64,000 bases of DNA from Novosphingobium sp. SG751A (GCF_013149295.1 NZ_JABGCB010000020.1:1-64000); one strand, 5' to 3'; counted from the stretch's first letter, positions 8,313 to 18,345 are shown. Program-made: numbers and translations. The notes: generated from the sequence alone by a model not told the origin.

Positions 8313-9650
8313 TCATTCCACCTCAAGATCCGGCAGGGCATGGGTGGGGCGCGAACCCCAGACCGCGTAGAACAGGGTGTAAAGCTCGCACACAGCGGTC
8401 AGGATGAAGGAGGTCTGCAACCCGTAACGGTCGGCCAGCCAACCCTGCACCGCGACCAGCGCTCCGCCCGCAATCGCCATGATCAGCAGGCCCGAACCTT
8501 CCTCGGTCAGCGGGCCAAGGCCGCGAATGCCCAGCGTAAAGATCGTGGGGAACATGATCGAGTGAAACAGGCCAACCAGGATCAGCGACCACATGGCCAC
8601 CGGGCCGGAGGACACCACCGTGATGCTCATCACCACAAAGGCGCCGATCGAAAACACCGCCAGCACGATTCCGGCATCAACCTTCTGCATGATGGCCGAA
8701 CCGATGAACCGGCCCACCATCATCCCGCCCCACAGCAGCGTGAGATAACGCCCGGCCTGCTCGGTGGTCATACCGCCGATGTCGGGGCGGCTGATGAAAT
8801 TGATGAACAGATTGCCGACCCCGATTTCCGCGATCAGATAGATGAAGATCGCCGGAACCCCCAGCACCAGATTGCGATGCTGCCACAGGGGATGGTTCCA
8901 GAAACGGCTCCAGAGCGAGCCTTCGACGATGGCTTCCTTGACCCGGCGATTGGCCGCGCCGATGGCGGGCAAGGGAAAGCGCGCGATCACAATCGCCAGC
9001 ACCGTCAGCACCACCGCGACAATGCCATAGGGCAGGATCACCGAATGCGCGTCGGCCAGACGTTCGGCCTGTGTCAGCACTGTGCCCGCCGCCGCCGTGC
9101 CGCCCTTCGACCGGCCAAGGATGAGCCATGCGCCAAACATCGGCGCCAGCATCGTTCCGGCTGAATTCATCGCCTGCACCAGATTGAGGCGCGAGGAGGC
9201 GGTTTCAGCCGGGCCGATGACCGCCACATAGGGATTGGCCGCGACCTGAAGCAAGGTGATCCCGCTGGCGATTACGAAGAGCATGGCCAGCGTGATGCCA
9301 TAGGAGGGGATCGAGGCCGCCACCATCATGCCGACCGCCCCGCCCGCCATGATCAGCAGGCCGGTGACGAGCGATTTCTGATAGCCGATCCGCTCGATCA
9401 GCATGGCGGCGGGAATCGAGGCGAAGAAATAGGCGATGAACCAGACCGATTCGATCAAGGCCGCCTGAAAATAGCTCAGTTCAAACACCGAGCGCAGATG
9501 GGGCAGCAGCGTGCCGTTGATGACCGTGATGAAGCCCCACATGAAAAACAGCGTGGCCAGCAGGGATAGCGCACGGCCATAGCGACCATGGTGTTCATGG
9601 GACACGCCCATCGCAGCGACACTCGCACTCGAACCTACAGGGGGGGCCAT
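8313..9650 (-). CDS. FucP-type MFS sugar:proton symporter
   Basis: The inner-membrane protein has 445 residues and about 12 hydrophobic segments. It starts with LATLFFMWGFITVINGTLLPHL, the signature opening of the FHS family (FucP, glucose/galactose symporters), and contains LQVAANPYVAVIG, another family hallmark. GAGGATCGAG precedes the ATG at 9650. It is the first gene of the minus-strand unit that also encodes the semialdehyde dehydrogenase, AraD1 and sugar dehydrogenase, so it probably imports L-arabinose and perhaps galactose. The exact sugar cannot be read from sequence. Confidence 0.85.
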   Translation of the reverse strand: MAPPVGSSASVAAMGVSHEHHGRYGRALSLLATLFFMWGFITVINGTLLPHLRSVFELSYFQAALIESVWFIAYFFASIPAAMLIERIGYQKSLVTGLLIMAGGAVGMMVAASIPSYGITLAMLFVIASGITLLQVAANPYVAVIGPAETASSRLNLVQAMNSAGTMLAPMFGAWLILGRSKGGTAAAGTVLTQAERLADAHSVILPYGIVAVVLTVLAIVIARFPLPAIGAANRRVKEAIVEGSLWSRFWNHPLWQHRNLVLGVPAIFIYLIAEIGVGNLFINFISRPDIGGMTTEQAGRYLTLLWGGMMVGRFIGSAIMQKVDAGIVLAVFSIGAFVVMSITVVSSGPVAMWSLILVGLFHSIMFPTIFTLGIRGLGPLTEEGSGLLIMAIAGGALVAVQGWLADRYGLQTSFILTAVCELYTLFYAVWGSRPTHALPDLEVE

Positions 9651-9699
9651 CTCGATCCTCTCAAAAGCCGACCGCTTGCCTTTTGCACGGCATAGCAGC

Positions 9700-9729
9700 T
9701 TGCGCTCATCATATTTGTCGGACTATAGA
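9700..9729 (+). promoter_or_regulatory. Possible promoter for the mutarotase-dehydratase unit
   Basis: TTGCGC at 9700-9705 and TATAGA at 9724-9729 are separated by 18 bases, within the 127-base divergent gap between the symporter and mutarotase genes and about 50 bases before the mutarotase start. Motif match only. Confidence 0.35.
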
Positions 9730-9777
9730 GAGCGCAAGGCCGCGTCAATGGCCCAAGATTGCCGGGAGAGACTAGGC

Positions 9778-10917
9778 ATGAAATTTTACGCTCTCGCATC
9801 ACTCGCCGCCCTTTGTGCGGCGACGATGGCGAATGATGCCATGGCCGTAACGGCACAGCGCGAAAATGCCGGAAAACTGCCCGATGGGGCGGTGGTCGAA
9901 GCGGTGACGCTGAAAGCCGCCAATGGGGTTGCGGCGCGGATTTTGGCCTATGGTGCCACGCTGCAATCGCTGTTCGCGCCCGATGCAAAGGGGCGCAAGG
10001 CGGACATTGCGCTGGGCTATGACGATCTCGATTCCTATGTGAATCACCCCAACTATTTCGGGGCGACCATCGGCCGCTTTGCCAATCGCATTGCCGATGG
10101 ACGTTTCGTGCTGGACGGCAAGACCTATCAATTGCCCCAGAACAACAATGGCCAGACGCTGCACGGCGGCGGGCGCGGCTTCGACAAGGTGTTGTGGAAG
10201 GTGGAATCCGTCACCTCCGGCCCGGTGGCAAAGCTCGTGCTGATCCACACCAGCCCCGATGGCGATTCCGGCTATCCCGGCACGCTCAAGGCCCGCGTCA
10301 CCTACAGCCTCGATGAAAAGGGCAACCTCGGCATCCTGTTCGAGGCGGAAAGCGACAAGCCCACCATCGTCAACATGACCAACCACGCGCTGTTCAACAT
10401 GGCAGGCGAAGGCAGCAGCGGCGGCGCGATGGACAATCGCCTGACCATTCCGGCCAGCGCCTATACGCCGGTGTCGGCCACGCTCATCCCCACGGGCGAG
10501 TTGCGCAAGGTGGCGGGCGGCGCGTTCGATTTCCGCGCCCCGCGCCGGTTGAACGATGCCCTGCGCGATGGCCGTGATGATCAGATCGTCGCCGGGCGCG
10601 GCTATGACCATAATTTCGCGCTGGACAAAGGCGTGACCGCCACGCCGCAACTGGCCGCGCGCCTTGTCGATCCGGCCTCGGGCCGCACGCTGGAGGTGCT
10701 GTCCACCGAGCCGGGCCTGCAATTCTATTCGGGCAATTTCCTAGACGGCACGCTGATCGGCAAGCATGGGCATCTTTACCGCATGGGCGACGGCATCGCG
10801 CTGGAACCGCAGAAATTTCCCGATGCGCCCAACCACAGCAATTTCATTTCCGCCCGCGTCGATCCCGGCAAGCCCTATCGCCATGCCATGATCTACCGCC
10901 TCACCATTTCGCATTGA
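9778..10917 (+). CDS. Periplasmic aldose 1-epimerase (mutarotase)
   Basis: The product is 379 residues. The ATG at 9778 gives a signal peptide (MKFYALASLAALCAATM, cleavage near DAMA), so the enzyme acts in the periplasm. It has the galactose-mutarotase core: ILAYGATLQSLF, GATIGRFANRIADG, catalytic-type histidine in LHGGGRGFDK, and MTNHALFNM with the second histidine. It interconverts alpha and beta anomers released by the secreted glycosidases before uptake or oxidation. It is followed directly by the IlvD/Edd gene (11-base gap), a co-transcribed pair divergent from the symporter unit. Confidence 0.88.
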   Translation: MKFYALASLAALCAATMANDAMAVTAQRENAGKLPDGAVVEAVTLKAANGVAARILAYGATLQSLFAPDAKGRKADIALGYDDLDSYVNHPNYFGATIGRFANRIADGRFVLDGKTYQLPQNNNGQTLHGGGRGFDKVLWKVESVTSGPVAKLVLIHTSPDGDSGYPGTLKARVTYSLDEKGNLGILFEAESDKPTIVNMTNHALFNMAGEGSSGGAMDNRLTIPASAYTPVSATLIPTGELRKVAGGAFDFRAPRRLNDALRDGRDDQIVAGRGYDHNFALDKGVTATPQLAARLVDPASGRTLEVLSTEPGLQFYSGNFLDGTLIGKHGHLYRMGDGIALEPQKFPDAPNHSNFISARVDPGKPYRHAMIYRLTISH

Positions 10918-10928
10918 TTGAAGGCTTT

Positions 10929-12719
10929 ATGACCGAAACACGCAAATTGCGCAGCCGCGCATGGTTCGACAATCCCGACAATATCGACATGACCTCGCTT
11001 TACCTTGAGCGTTACCTGAACTTCGGGATCAGCCTTGAGGAATTGCGCAGCGGCAAGCCGATCATCGGTATCGCCCAGACCGGCAGCGACCTTTCGCCCT
11101 GCAACCGCCACCACCTCGTGCTGGCCGAACGCATCCGCGAGGGCATCCGCGAAATGGGCGGGATTGCGCTGGAATTTCCGGTCCACCCCATTCAGGAAAC
11201 CGGCAAGCGCCCAACCGCTGGCCTTGACCGCAATCTGGCCTATTTGGGTCTGGTCGAGGCGATTTATGGCTATCCGCTCGACGGCGTGGTGCTGACCACA
11301 GGTTGCGACAAGACCACGCCCGCGCTGCTGATGGCGGCGGCCACGGTCAACCTGCCCGCGATTGCGCTTTCGGTCGGGCCGATGCTCAACGGCTGGCACA
11401 AGGGCGAGCGGACCGGCAGCGGCACCATCGTGTGGAAGGGCCGCCAGATGCTGGCCGCAGGCGAGATCGACGATGAAGGCTTCATCAAGCTGGTGGCTTC
11501 GTCGGCCCCTTCGACCGGCTATTGCAACACGATGGGTACGGCCACGACCATGAACTCGCTGGCCGAGGCTTTGGGCATGATGCTGCCCGGCAGCGCGGCG
11601 ATCCCTGCCCCCTATCGCGACCGTCAGGAATGCGCCTATCACACCGGCAAGCGCATTGTGCAGATGGTGCATGAGGATCTGAAACCCTCCGACATTCTGA
11701 CGCTGGATGCGTTCCACAACGCCATTGCCGTCAATTCGGCCATCGGCGGATCGACCAATGCGCCGATCCATCTGGCCGCGATTGCGCGCCATGTCGGCGT
11801 CGAACTGCCCCTGTCGGACTGGCAGGACATCGGCCACAAGATCCCGCTGCTGGTGAACCTGCAACCGGCGGGCGAATATCTGGGCGAGGATTATTACCGC
11901 GCGGGCGGCGTGCCCGCCGTGGTGGCGCAATTGATGGGTCAGGGCCTGATCCGCGAGGGCGCCATGACCGTCAATGGCAAGACCATGGGCGAAAACTGCG
12001 CCAAGGCGACCATCGAGGATGAAAAGGTCATCCGCCCGTTCAGCCAACCGATCAAGGAAGAGGCCGGTTTCCTAGTGCTGTCGGGCAATCTGTTCGATGC
12101 GGCGATCATGAAGACCAGCGTGATTTCGGAAGAATTCCGCGCGCGCTATCTGTCCAACCCCAATGATCCCGAAGCGTTTGAAGGCCCGGCGGTCGTGTTC
12201 GACGGGCCGGAGGATTACCACCACCGCATCGACGATCCCGCCGTTGGCATCACGCCGCAAACCTTGATGTTCATGCGCGGGGCCGGGCCCATCGGCTACC
12301 CCGGCGCGGCCGAGGTCGTCAACATGCGTCCGCCCGCCTATCTCATCACCGAGGGCGTCTCGGCCCTGCCCTGCATAGGCGACGGGCGCCAATCGGGCAC
12401 CAGCGGCAGCCCTTCCATCCTCAACGCCAGCCCTGAAGCGGCAGCCAATGGCGGCCTTGCGCTGGTGCAAACCGGCGACCGGGTGCGGATCGACCTGCGC
12501 AAGGGTACGGTCAATGTGCTGATTTCCGATGAGGAACTGGACGCCCGCCGCAAAGCATTGATCGAAGCGGGCGGCTATGCCTATCCGGCCAGCCAGACGC
12601 CGTGGCAGGAAATCCAGCGCGCACTGGTGGGCCAGATGAACAGCGGCGCCATTCTGGAAGGCGCGGAAAAGTATCAGCGCATTGCCCAGACCATGGGGCT
12701 GCCGCGCGACAATCACTGA
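10929..12719 (+). CDS. IlvD/Edd-family sugar-acid dehydratase, probable L-arabonate dehydratase
   Basis: The cytoplasmic protein has 596 residues with the three cysteines that ligate the Fe-S cluster in the family (Cys 58 in DLSPCNRH, Cys 126 in TTGCDKTTP, Cys 199 in STGYCNTMG), plus MNGW-like and GSPSILNASPEAA motifs typical of the pentonate-dehydratase branch. L-arabonate to 2-keto-3-deoxy-L-arabonate is the expected reaction given AraD1 and the semialdehyde dehydrogenase nearby. D-galactonate, D-fuconate or D-xylonate activity cannot be excluded. The start at 10929 follows an AAGG-containing site, and the stop lies just before a strong terminator. Confidence 0.85.
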   Translation: MTETRKLRSRAWFDNPDNIDMTSLYLERYLNFGISLEELRSGKPIIGIAQTGSDLSPCNRHHLVLAERIREGIREMGGIALEFPVHPIQETGKRPTAGLDRNLAYLGLVEAIYGYPLDGVVLTTGCDKTTPALLMAAATVNLPAIALSVGPMLNGWHKGERTGSGTIVWKGRQMLAAGEIDDEGFIKLVASSAPSTGYCNTMGTATTMNSLAEALGMMLPGSAAIPAPYRDRQECAYHTGKRIVQMVHEDLKPSDILTLDAFHNAIAVNSAIGGSTNAPIHLAAIARHVGVELPLSDWQDIGHKIPLLVNLQPAGEYLGEDYYRAGGVPAVVAQLMGQGLIREGAMTVNGKTMGENCAKATIEDEKVIRPFSQPIKEEAGFLVLSGNLFDAAIMKTSVISEEFRARYLSNPNDPEAFEGPAVVFDGPEDYHHRIDDPAVGITPQTLMFMRGAGPIGYPGAAEVVNMRPPAYLITEGVSALPCIGDGRQSGTSGSPSILNASPEAAANGGLALVQTGDRVRIDLRKGTVNVLISDEELDARRKALIEAGGYAYPASQTPWQEIQRALVGQMNSGAILEGAEKYQRIAQTMGLPRDNH

Positions 12720-12735
12720 TGCGATAAGCGCTGAC

Positions 12736-12775
12736 GTAAAAGGCCCGGACATTCGTCAATGTCCGGGCCTTTTAC
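12736..12775. terminator. Bidirectional terminator hairpin
   Basis: An 18-base perfect stem (GTAAAAGGCCCGGACATT and complement) with a 4-base loop lies between the convergent dehydratase and GntR genes. T-rich ends are present in both directions. Confidence 0.9.
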
Positions 12776-12785
12776 GCCAAGAGCG

Positions 12786-13568
12786 CTATGCCGGGTCGAT
12801 CCCCGGTTGCGGCAGAACGCTCAACCCCATCTCCTCGGCGGTGTCCTTCATGGCAAGGTCCACCAGCACGCGCATAGCTTCGGCGGCGGCATCACCATCG
12901 CCTGCGGCAATCGCCTCATAGACTTTGGCGTGATCTGGAATCGGATTGCGCGGCAGGGCGCGGGAGCGCTGCTTGTACTGCGTGGTCCAATGCACCGCCG
13001 CGCCAATGCTGGCCGACAGGACCACCAGCGCCGGATTGCGCGTGGCGCGCAGGATGGCATCGTGGAAATCGCGATCGCCCGCTTTGCCCGCCTCGGTGGC
13101 CAGCGTGTGGCGACGCATCGCGCCCAGCGCATCCTTCATCGCGCGCAGATCCTCGCGGTCACGCCTTTGCGCGGCGAAACGCGCCGCCGCCGGTTCCACC
13201 ACCGCGCGCAGTTCAAAGATACCGCGCACCAGCGCCGGGTCCGGCTCGCCCGAAAAGGCCCATGCCAGCACATCGGGGTCGAGCAGATTCCAGCGCGTGC
13301 GCGGCAGCACCCGCGTGCCCGCCTTGGGGCGACTTTCCACCAGCCCCTTGGCCGCCAGCACCTGCATCGCCTCACGCAGCGCCCCGCGCGACACATCAAG
13401 CGCCTGGGCAAATTCGACCTCGCTCGACAGCACCGTGCCGGGGGCATAGACCCCCGAAACGATATCCGTGCCCAACCGATGCGCGATGGCCCCCTGCAAC
13501 CGGCGCCCCGTGCCGCGCTTGGCTTTCTTTGCGACGGCTTCTTCCGGGCCTTCTTCCGGCTCGGTCAA
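12786..13568 (-). CDS. FadR-type GntR transcriptional regulator
   Basis: The product is 260 residues. The winged helix spans about residues 20-90 (LGTDIVSGVYAPGTVL, SRGALREAMQVLAAKGLVES, PKAGTRVLPR), followed by an all-helical FCD effector domain with metal-type ligands (FHDAIL, DHAKVYEAIAAGD). The only in-frame start with a ribosome-binding site nearby is TTG at 13568; AGGA lies just before it. It is downstream of and co-directional with the GH42 gene. Such regulators usually repress sugar-acid catabolism genes and respond to a sugar acid; control of the surrounding arabinose genes is inferred. Confidence 0.82.
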   Translation of the reverse strand: MTEPEEGPEEAVAKKAKRGTGRRLQGAIAHRLGTDIVSGVYAPGTVLSSEVEFAQALDVSRGALREAMQVLAAKGLVESRPKAGTRVLPRTRWNLLDPDVLAWAFSGEPDPALVRGIFELRAVVEPAAARFAAQRRDREDLRAMKDALGAMRRHTLATEAGKAGDRDFHDAILRATRNPALVVLSASIGAAVHWTTQYKQRSRALPRNPIPDHAKVYEAIAAGDGDAAAEAMRVLVDLAMKDTAEEMGLSVLPQPGIDPA

Positions 13569-13610
13569 ATTCCTGCCCCCAGAATCATCTTATTCGCCCC
13601 GTTCACTGTT

Positions 13611-15740
13611 TCAGCGATCCTCTTCCAGAATCCCCACGCCCCATGCGCCCAGTTCAAGCTTTTGCCCCGCGCCATATTTACGCTGGCTCAGCAACTCGGC
13701 GGATGCGGCCGGGATAGCATAGCTTGTCGGGGTGGGCGAATAGTTCAACACATAACGCACCTTGTGGCCATTGTTCAGCACGCCCTGACGCAGGACCAGC
13801 GGGAATTGCACCTGCTCGGCCCCGACCCCGGCCTGCGCCACTTCATCCTTCAGCAGCGCCGCGATGGTCTCATCGCCGGGCATGAAGCCGACATAGGTCA
13901 CCTGCCCCCGCCCCCAAGCGTTGCGCGTGACCGCAGCATAATTGGGCCATGAGGGATGCTTGTAACGCGCGACGACCTTAGCTGTCGTAGGCTCGACAAA
14001 TTCCATCCACCAGCGCACCTTGTTCGCCGCCTCGCCCACATGGAACGGGTCGCCATCGAGGGAGACGCCCACGGGCGCGGCGAACTGCTGATAATGGATG
14101 CCGGCGGCCTGTGCGATGCGGCCGGGCTGGTCGGCATAGCGGACCTTGACGTTCTCGTCCGAGAAGCCGCTCTTGAAGGTGTAGAGCAGATGGCCGCCCG
14201 CCTTGGCGTAATCGTTCAGCTTGTCGATCTCGGCATCGCCGGCGGCATAGAGCGCGGGAACCACGACGAATTTGTAATTGGAGAGCGGCGTGGTGGAATC
14301 GGGGGTGATGAAATCCACCTCGACATTCATGCGATAGAGCGCATCGTAATAGCCGCGCAGCACGTCATTATAGCCGATGGCGCGACCTTCGCCCTGCGGC
14401 TTGAACGCTTCAAACCCCGTCAGCGCCCGGTTGCTGACATAGATCGCCACCTTGTTCGCCTTGGTCATATTGACCAGTTTCGGCCCGATCCGCGCCAGAT
14501 CCGCGCCGATCGTGGCGGCCTCGCGATAGGTGGCGTTGGGCTTGAAATCCTGAGACAGCAGCCCGCGCCAATAGGTTTCAATCGCATTGGCCGTCGTGCC
14601 CCAATGCCAATATTCCAGCATATTGGCGCCCGATGCCAGATGGCTGAACGCCTGCAAACGCAGTTGGCCCGGATAGGGCGTCCATTCCGGAAAGCCTTGC
14701 GCGGTGGTTTCCAGCACAAGGTAATTCTGCCCATTTTTGATCGAGCGCGCCAGATCGCCGCCCAGCGCGATTTCCGTGCCGGTCAGCTTGTCCTGTCCCG
14801 GGTGATAGATATCGACGCCCGCCACATCCAGGCTGCGCGCAGCCTGCCAGTGGTTCACATCGGGCTGGACGCCATAGGAATAGCCGCGCCACTCAAAGTC
14901 GAAATTCTGGGTCAGGAACTGGTCCTTGCGCGCGTGGGCTCGGACAAGATCCGCCTGCCAGCCCAGATATTCGGTCACCAGCCCGCGCTGAAATTCGGCG
15001 AAGGCGGCGTTCAGGCTCGCGTTGATCGAGCCGTTGACCGAGGGGAAATCCTCCCAGCGGTTGATGCGGTTGCTCCAGTAGTTCAGCCCATAGGCCTTGT
15101 TGAGCGCATCCAGATCGCCGCCGAACTTCTGCTTCATATGCTCAACGAAAGCGGCCTGCACATTGGGACCGCTGGTGCCATAGGCCTTGGTTTCATTGTC
15201 GAGCTGATAGCCGATGACCGCCGGATTATCCTTCACATGGTCGATCAGGGCGACAATCGCGCGCTGCGCCGCCTTGCGGAATTCGGGGCTGGTGATGTCC
15301 ATGTTCTGACGGCGGCCATAGGTGTAGGGTCCTTGCGGCGTGGTCGCCAGCACATCGGGATGCTGCCGCACCAGCCATGTCGGCACGGCATAGGTGGGCG
15401 TGCCGATAATGACCTTGATCCCCGCCTTATGCATCGCGGCCAGAGTACGGTCGATATGGTGGAAGTCGAACACGCCGGGCGCGGTTTCCATCGTGCCCCA
15501 TGTCGATTCGGCGATGCGCACGACGCTGATATGGGCCGCCTTCATCAACGCGACATCCTCGTCCAGCCGATCAGTCGGAGCATATTCGTCATAATAGGCC
15601 GCGCCGAACAGGATGCTTTGCGGCAAAACGGCCTGATCCCTGGGCTTTGGCGCCGTCTGGGCCCATATATTTCCCGGCAAAATCAGCGAAATCGCACCGA
15701 AACACAGTGATGCCAGAGCAGATTTCTTGAGCGGCGCCAT
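13611..15740 (-). CDS. Secreted GH42-type beta-galactosidase
   Basis: The product is 709 residues. A signal peptide (about residues 1-28, ending NIWAQ) points to the periplasm or outer surface. The catalytic TIM barrel carries GYQLDNETKAYG with probable acid/base Glu 183, and YLVLETTAQGFPEW with probable nucleophile Glu 344. The central trimerisation/glutaminase-like domain (VPALYAAGDAEIDKL, YAKAGGHLLYTF) and the C-terminal beta domain follow, as in GH42. It should release beta-linked galactose from arabinogalactan or galactan fragments; some GH42 members also accept arabinopyranosides. It is divergent from the TonB receptor gene. Confidence 0.85.
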   Translation of the reverse strand: MAPLKKSALASLCFGAISLILPGNIWAQTAPKPRDQAVLPQSILFGAAYYDEYAPTDRLDEDVALMKAAHISVVRIAESTWGTMETAPGVFDFHHIDRTLAAMHKAGIKVIIGTPTYAVPTWLVRQHPDVLATTPQGPYTYGRRQNMDITSPEFRKAAQRAIVALIDHVKDNPAVIGYQLDNETKAYGTSGPNVQAAFVEHMKQKFGGDLDALNKAYGLNYWSNRINRWEDFPSVNGSINASLNAAFAEFQRGLVTEYLGWQADLVRAHARKDQFLTQNFDFEWRGYSYGVQPDVNHWQAARSLDVAGVDIYHPGQDKLTGTEIALGGDLARSIKNGQNYLVLETTAQGFPEWTPYPGQLRLQAFSHLASGANMLEYWHWGTTANAIETYWRGLLSQDFKPNATYREAATIGADLARIGPKLVNMTKANKVAIYVSNRALTGFEAFKPQGEGRAIGYNDVLRGYYDALYRMNVEVDFITPDSTTPLSNYKFVVVPALYAAGDAEIDKLNDYAKAGGHLLYTFKSGFSDENVKVRYADQPGRIAQAAGIHYQQFAAPVGVSLDGDPFHVGEAANKVRWWMEFVEPTTAKVVARYKHPSWPNYAAVTRNAWGRGQVTYVGFMPGDETIAALLKDEVAQAGVGAEQVQFPLVLRQGVLNNGHKVRYVLNYSPTPTSYAIPAASAELLSQRKYGAGQKLELGAWGVGILEEDR

Positions 15741-16062
15741 CTCAGCTTTCCCCGATATTTTGATAAACTAATACAAGCCTAGCGCCCCATCGCGTCCTTG
15801 GCCAGCGGGGATGTACGCAATTTGCGTCAGATCAAGGAATGGCGAAAATCCGCCATTTCTGAACAGATTGACAGGATTGCCTGTGCCATTTGCGCAACAT
15901 CGAGAAGTAAATACGCAAGAATTGACCATCATTTGGTAGGACTTTTCTCGAGCCGTCTTGACAGCGTTGACAGGTCCAGCCAACTCCGCCCCAGCCAAAG
16001 ACCGAGCAGCCCAAAGCGCGCTGCCCCCAAAATCTTTAGCCGGTTTGATAGAGAGGAATTTC
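15741..16062. other. Divergent regulatory region between GH42 and TonB receptor
   Basis: About 320 bases without a supportable gene; it must hold promoters for both flanking genes. TTGACA hexamers occur at 15867 and 15958, but neither has a convincing -10 box at the right distance. An ACCA-N5-TGGT dyad at 15925-15937 is a weak candidate operator. Confidence 0.5.
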
Positions 16063-18345
16063 ATGAAGACGAATCTGCTGGGCGGCGCTGCCGTTGCCCT
16101 TGCCCTGTCCGTCGCGACCCCCGCTTTTGCTCAGAGCGCTGACGCCCCCGCCCCCGCCGCCAATTCCGGCGACATCGTGGTGACCGCGACGCGCCAGAGC
16201 ACCCTGCTGTCCAAAACCCCGGTCGCCATGACCGCCGTGACCGGCGACAGCCTGCGTTCGGCCGGCATCACCGATCCGCGCTCGCTGGCCCAGGTGGCCC
16301 CCAACCTTGCCATCACCGAAAGCGGTGACGGCGTGCGCATCGCCATCCGCGGCGTGACCAGCACCGACGGCACCGAAAAGGGCGACCCCTCGGCCGCCTT
16401 CCTGCTCGACGGCATCTATATCGCCCGCCCGCAGGACCAGAAGGGCGCCTTCTTCGACGTGGCGCAGGTTGAAGTGCTGCGCGGGCCTCAAGGCACGCTC
16501 TATGGCCGCAACACCACCGCCGGCGTCGTCAACGTTCAGTCGGCTCGCCCCAAGGCCAAGTGGGAAGGTTCGTTCGACGCCAAGGTCGGCAATCTGAACA
16601 GCCAGAACTATACCGGCATGATCAACGCGCCGATCGGCAACTCGCTGGGCATCCGTCTGGCCGCCAACTATGACCGCCAGGACAGCAACGTTCTGGAAAC
16701 GGCCAGCAACCCGGCCTATCCGCTCAACCCCTATCGCAAGATCTTCTCGACCCGCCTGTCGTTCGGCGGCGATATCGGTCGTTTGAAGTTCGTCGTGCGC
16801 GGCGATTATTCGAGCCAGCGCGGTTCGATGACCAACGTTGTGCCGCTTTCGAACTTCTACACCAACACCGGCACCGTGGGCGTGAACCCCACCTTCATCT
16901 CGGGCAAGAGCGCAAACGCCTATCGCGGTCTGGGCTATGGTCAGCAGTATTCCAGCTATAAGTGGAACACGACCAAGGGCGTGATGGGCGAATTCACCTA
17001 TGCCCTGACCGACACGATCGACGTGACCTATCTGGGTTCGTATCGCGAATCCAAGCAGGACTTCACGCAGGATCTGCTGTTCCTTGGCGTGCTGGAAAAC
17101 CCCGCCACTTTCTGGGGCCGCTATCACCAGAATTCGCAGGAACTGCGTCTGGCCTTCGGCAAGGGCAACAAGCTGCACGGTCAGGCCGGTGGCTATTACT
17201 TCGACGAACAGTCGCACCTGAACTACACGCTGGGCAACCCGCTCTCCTCGATGGTCTATGCGGGCGCTTCGGGCTACGCCTTCCCGCAGGGCCCGACCGT
17301 GTCGCGCTCGAAGGCCGGTTTTGCCCAGCTGACCTATGATGTTCAGCCCGGCCTGCACATCACCGGCGGCGTGCGCTATACCAACGACTTCAAGTCGCGC
17401 AGCGGCGCCACGGTCCTGTACTTCCCCAATCAGGCTTCGGTTCCCTCGGCCTTTGGTTCGCAGTGCGTGGGCACCACCTGCACGCTCAACCTGAACATCG
17501 CTTCGGCCACGTTCGAAAAGGTGACGTGGAAGGTTGGCGTTGACTATGACGTGCCGGGTCTGGGCCTTGCCTATTTCAACGTGTCGACCGGCTATAAGGC
17601 CGGCGGCTTCAACGACGGCTGCGTCAGCGGCTCGGGTCTGGGCTGCGCGCTCAGCGCCGGTCAGCTCTACTATCGCCCCGAACAGCTCACCGCCTATGAA
17701 GGCGGCGTGAAGTTCAAGTTCGCTGACGGCAAGGTGCGTTTCAACGCTTCGGCCTTCCACTATGATTACAGCAACCTCCAGCTTTCGCAGGCTGCCACGC
17801 TGACCGACGCCACCACCGGCGCCAAGGTGTTGCAGACGCTGATCCAGAACGCCGGCACCGCCAAGATCGACGGTATCGAAACCGAAACCACGTTGAAGCC
17901 GACCCCGGATGACACGTTCTCGATCGCCGGCAACTACACCAATGCTCGCTACAGCAACTTCTCGCCCACCAATTCGTCGGGCCAGACGGTGAACTTTGGC
18001 GGCAAGCAGTTGGATCACGCGCCCAAGTGGACCGCGACCGTGGGCTATACCCGCAACTTTGACGTGGCCAATGGCGCCCATGTCGAAGCCGGTGTGCGCA
18101 CCCAGCTCTCGTCCGAATATTACATCTCGGACCTGAACATGCTGTATCAGTTCCGCATGCCCAGCTATACCAAGACCGACGTGACGGTGACCTATAAGGC
18201 TCCGCAGGATCGCTGGTACATCCAGGGCTATGCCAAGAATCTGGAAAACGTGATCACCGTGGCCAACGCCGTGGCCGGCAACACGCCCGCCGTGACGATG
18301 GAAGAACCGCGCACCTATGGCGTCCGCGCCGGTGTGAAGTTCTAA
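16063..18345 (+). CDS. TonB-dependent outer-membrane receptor (plant-sugar type)
   Basis: The product is 760 residues. The ATG at 16063 follows GAGAGG and gives a signal peptide ending ATPAFAQ. The N-terminus has the TonB-box-like DIVVTATRQ, then the plug domain with LAQVAPNLAITESG, AIRGVTSTDG and VEVLRGPQGTLYGRNTTAG, then a 22-strand-type beta barrel ending in a terminal aromatic-rich strand TYGVRAGVKF. It imports oligosaccharides across the outer membrane using TonB energy. It sits between the GH42 and GH3/GH51/GH30 genes, which marks arabinose- or galactose-containing oligosaccharides as the likely cargo. The plug lacks a SusD-type partner gene. Confidence 0.9.
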   Translation: MKTNLLGGAAVALALSVATPAFAQSADAPAPAANSGDIVVTATRQSTLLSKTPVAMTAVTGDSLRSAGITDPRSLAQVAPNLAITESGDGVRIAIRGVTSTDGTEKGDPSAAFLLDGIYIARPQDQKGAFFDVAQVEVLRGPQGTLYGRNTTAGVVNVQSARPKAKWEGSFDAKVGNLNSQNYTGMINAPIGNSLGIRLAANYDRQDSNVLETASNPAYPLNPYRKIFSTRLSFGGDIGRLKFVVRGDYSSQRGSMTNVVPLSNFYTNTGTVGVNPTFISGKSANAYRGLGYGQQYSSYKWNTTKGVMGEFTYALTDTIDVTYLGSYRESKQDFTQDLLFLGVLENPATFWGRYHQNSQELRLAFGKGNKLHGQAGGYYFDEQSHLNYTLGNPLSSMVYAGASGYAFPQGPTVSRSKAGFAQLTYDVQPGLHITGGVRYTNDFKSRSGATVLYFPNQASVPSAFGSQCVGTTCTLNLNIASATFEKVTWKVGVDYDVPGLGLAYFNVSTGYKAGGFNDGCVSGSGLGCALSAGQLYYRPEQLTAYEGGVKFKFADGKVRFNASAFHYDYSNLQLSQAATLTDATTGAKVLQTLIQNAGTAKIDGIETETTLKPTPDDTFSIAGNYTNARYSNFSPTNSSGQTVNFGGKQLDHAPKWTATVGYTRNFDVANGAHVEAGVRTQLSSEYYISDLNMLYQFRMPSYTKTDVTVTYKAPQDRWYIQGYAKNLENVITVANAVAGNTPAVTMEEPRTYGVRAGVKF

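Noticed and set aside
4717..8407. Large plus-strand open frames opposite the sugar dehydrogenase, AraD1 and semialdehyde dehydrogenase genes
   Set aside because: Shadow frames; the minus-strand genes have family motifs and ribosome-binding sites.
4762..12719. De Ley-Doudoroff D-galactose pathway as the main role of the sugar genes
   Set aside because: No KDGal kinase or KDPGal aldolase is present, whereas AraD1 and the 2-oxoglutarate semialdehyde dehydrogenase are specific for the pentose route. Galactose use as a side activity remains possible.
15925..15937. ACCA-N5-TGGT dyad as the GntR operator
   Set aside because: Half-site orientation differs from the usual TGGT...ACCA arrangement, and no second copy was found in the other gaps of the arabinose locus, so it is only mentioned as a weak candidate.
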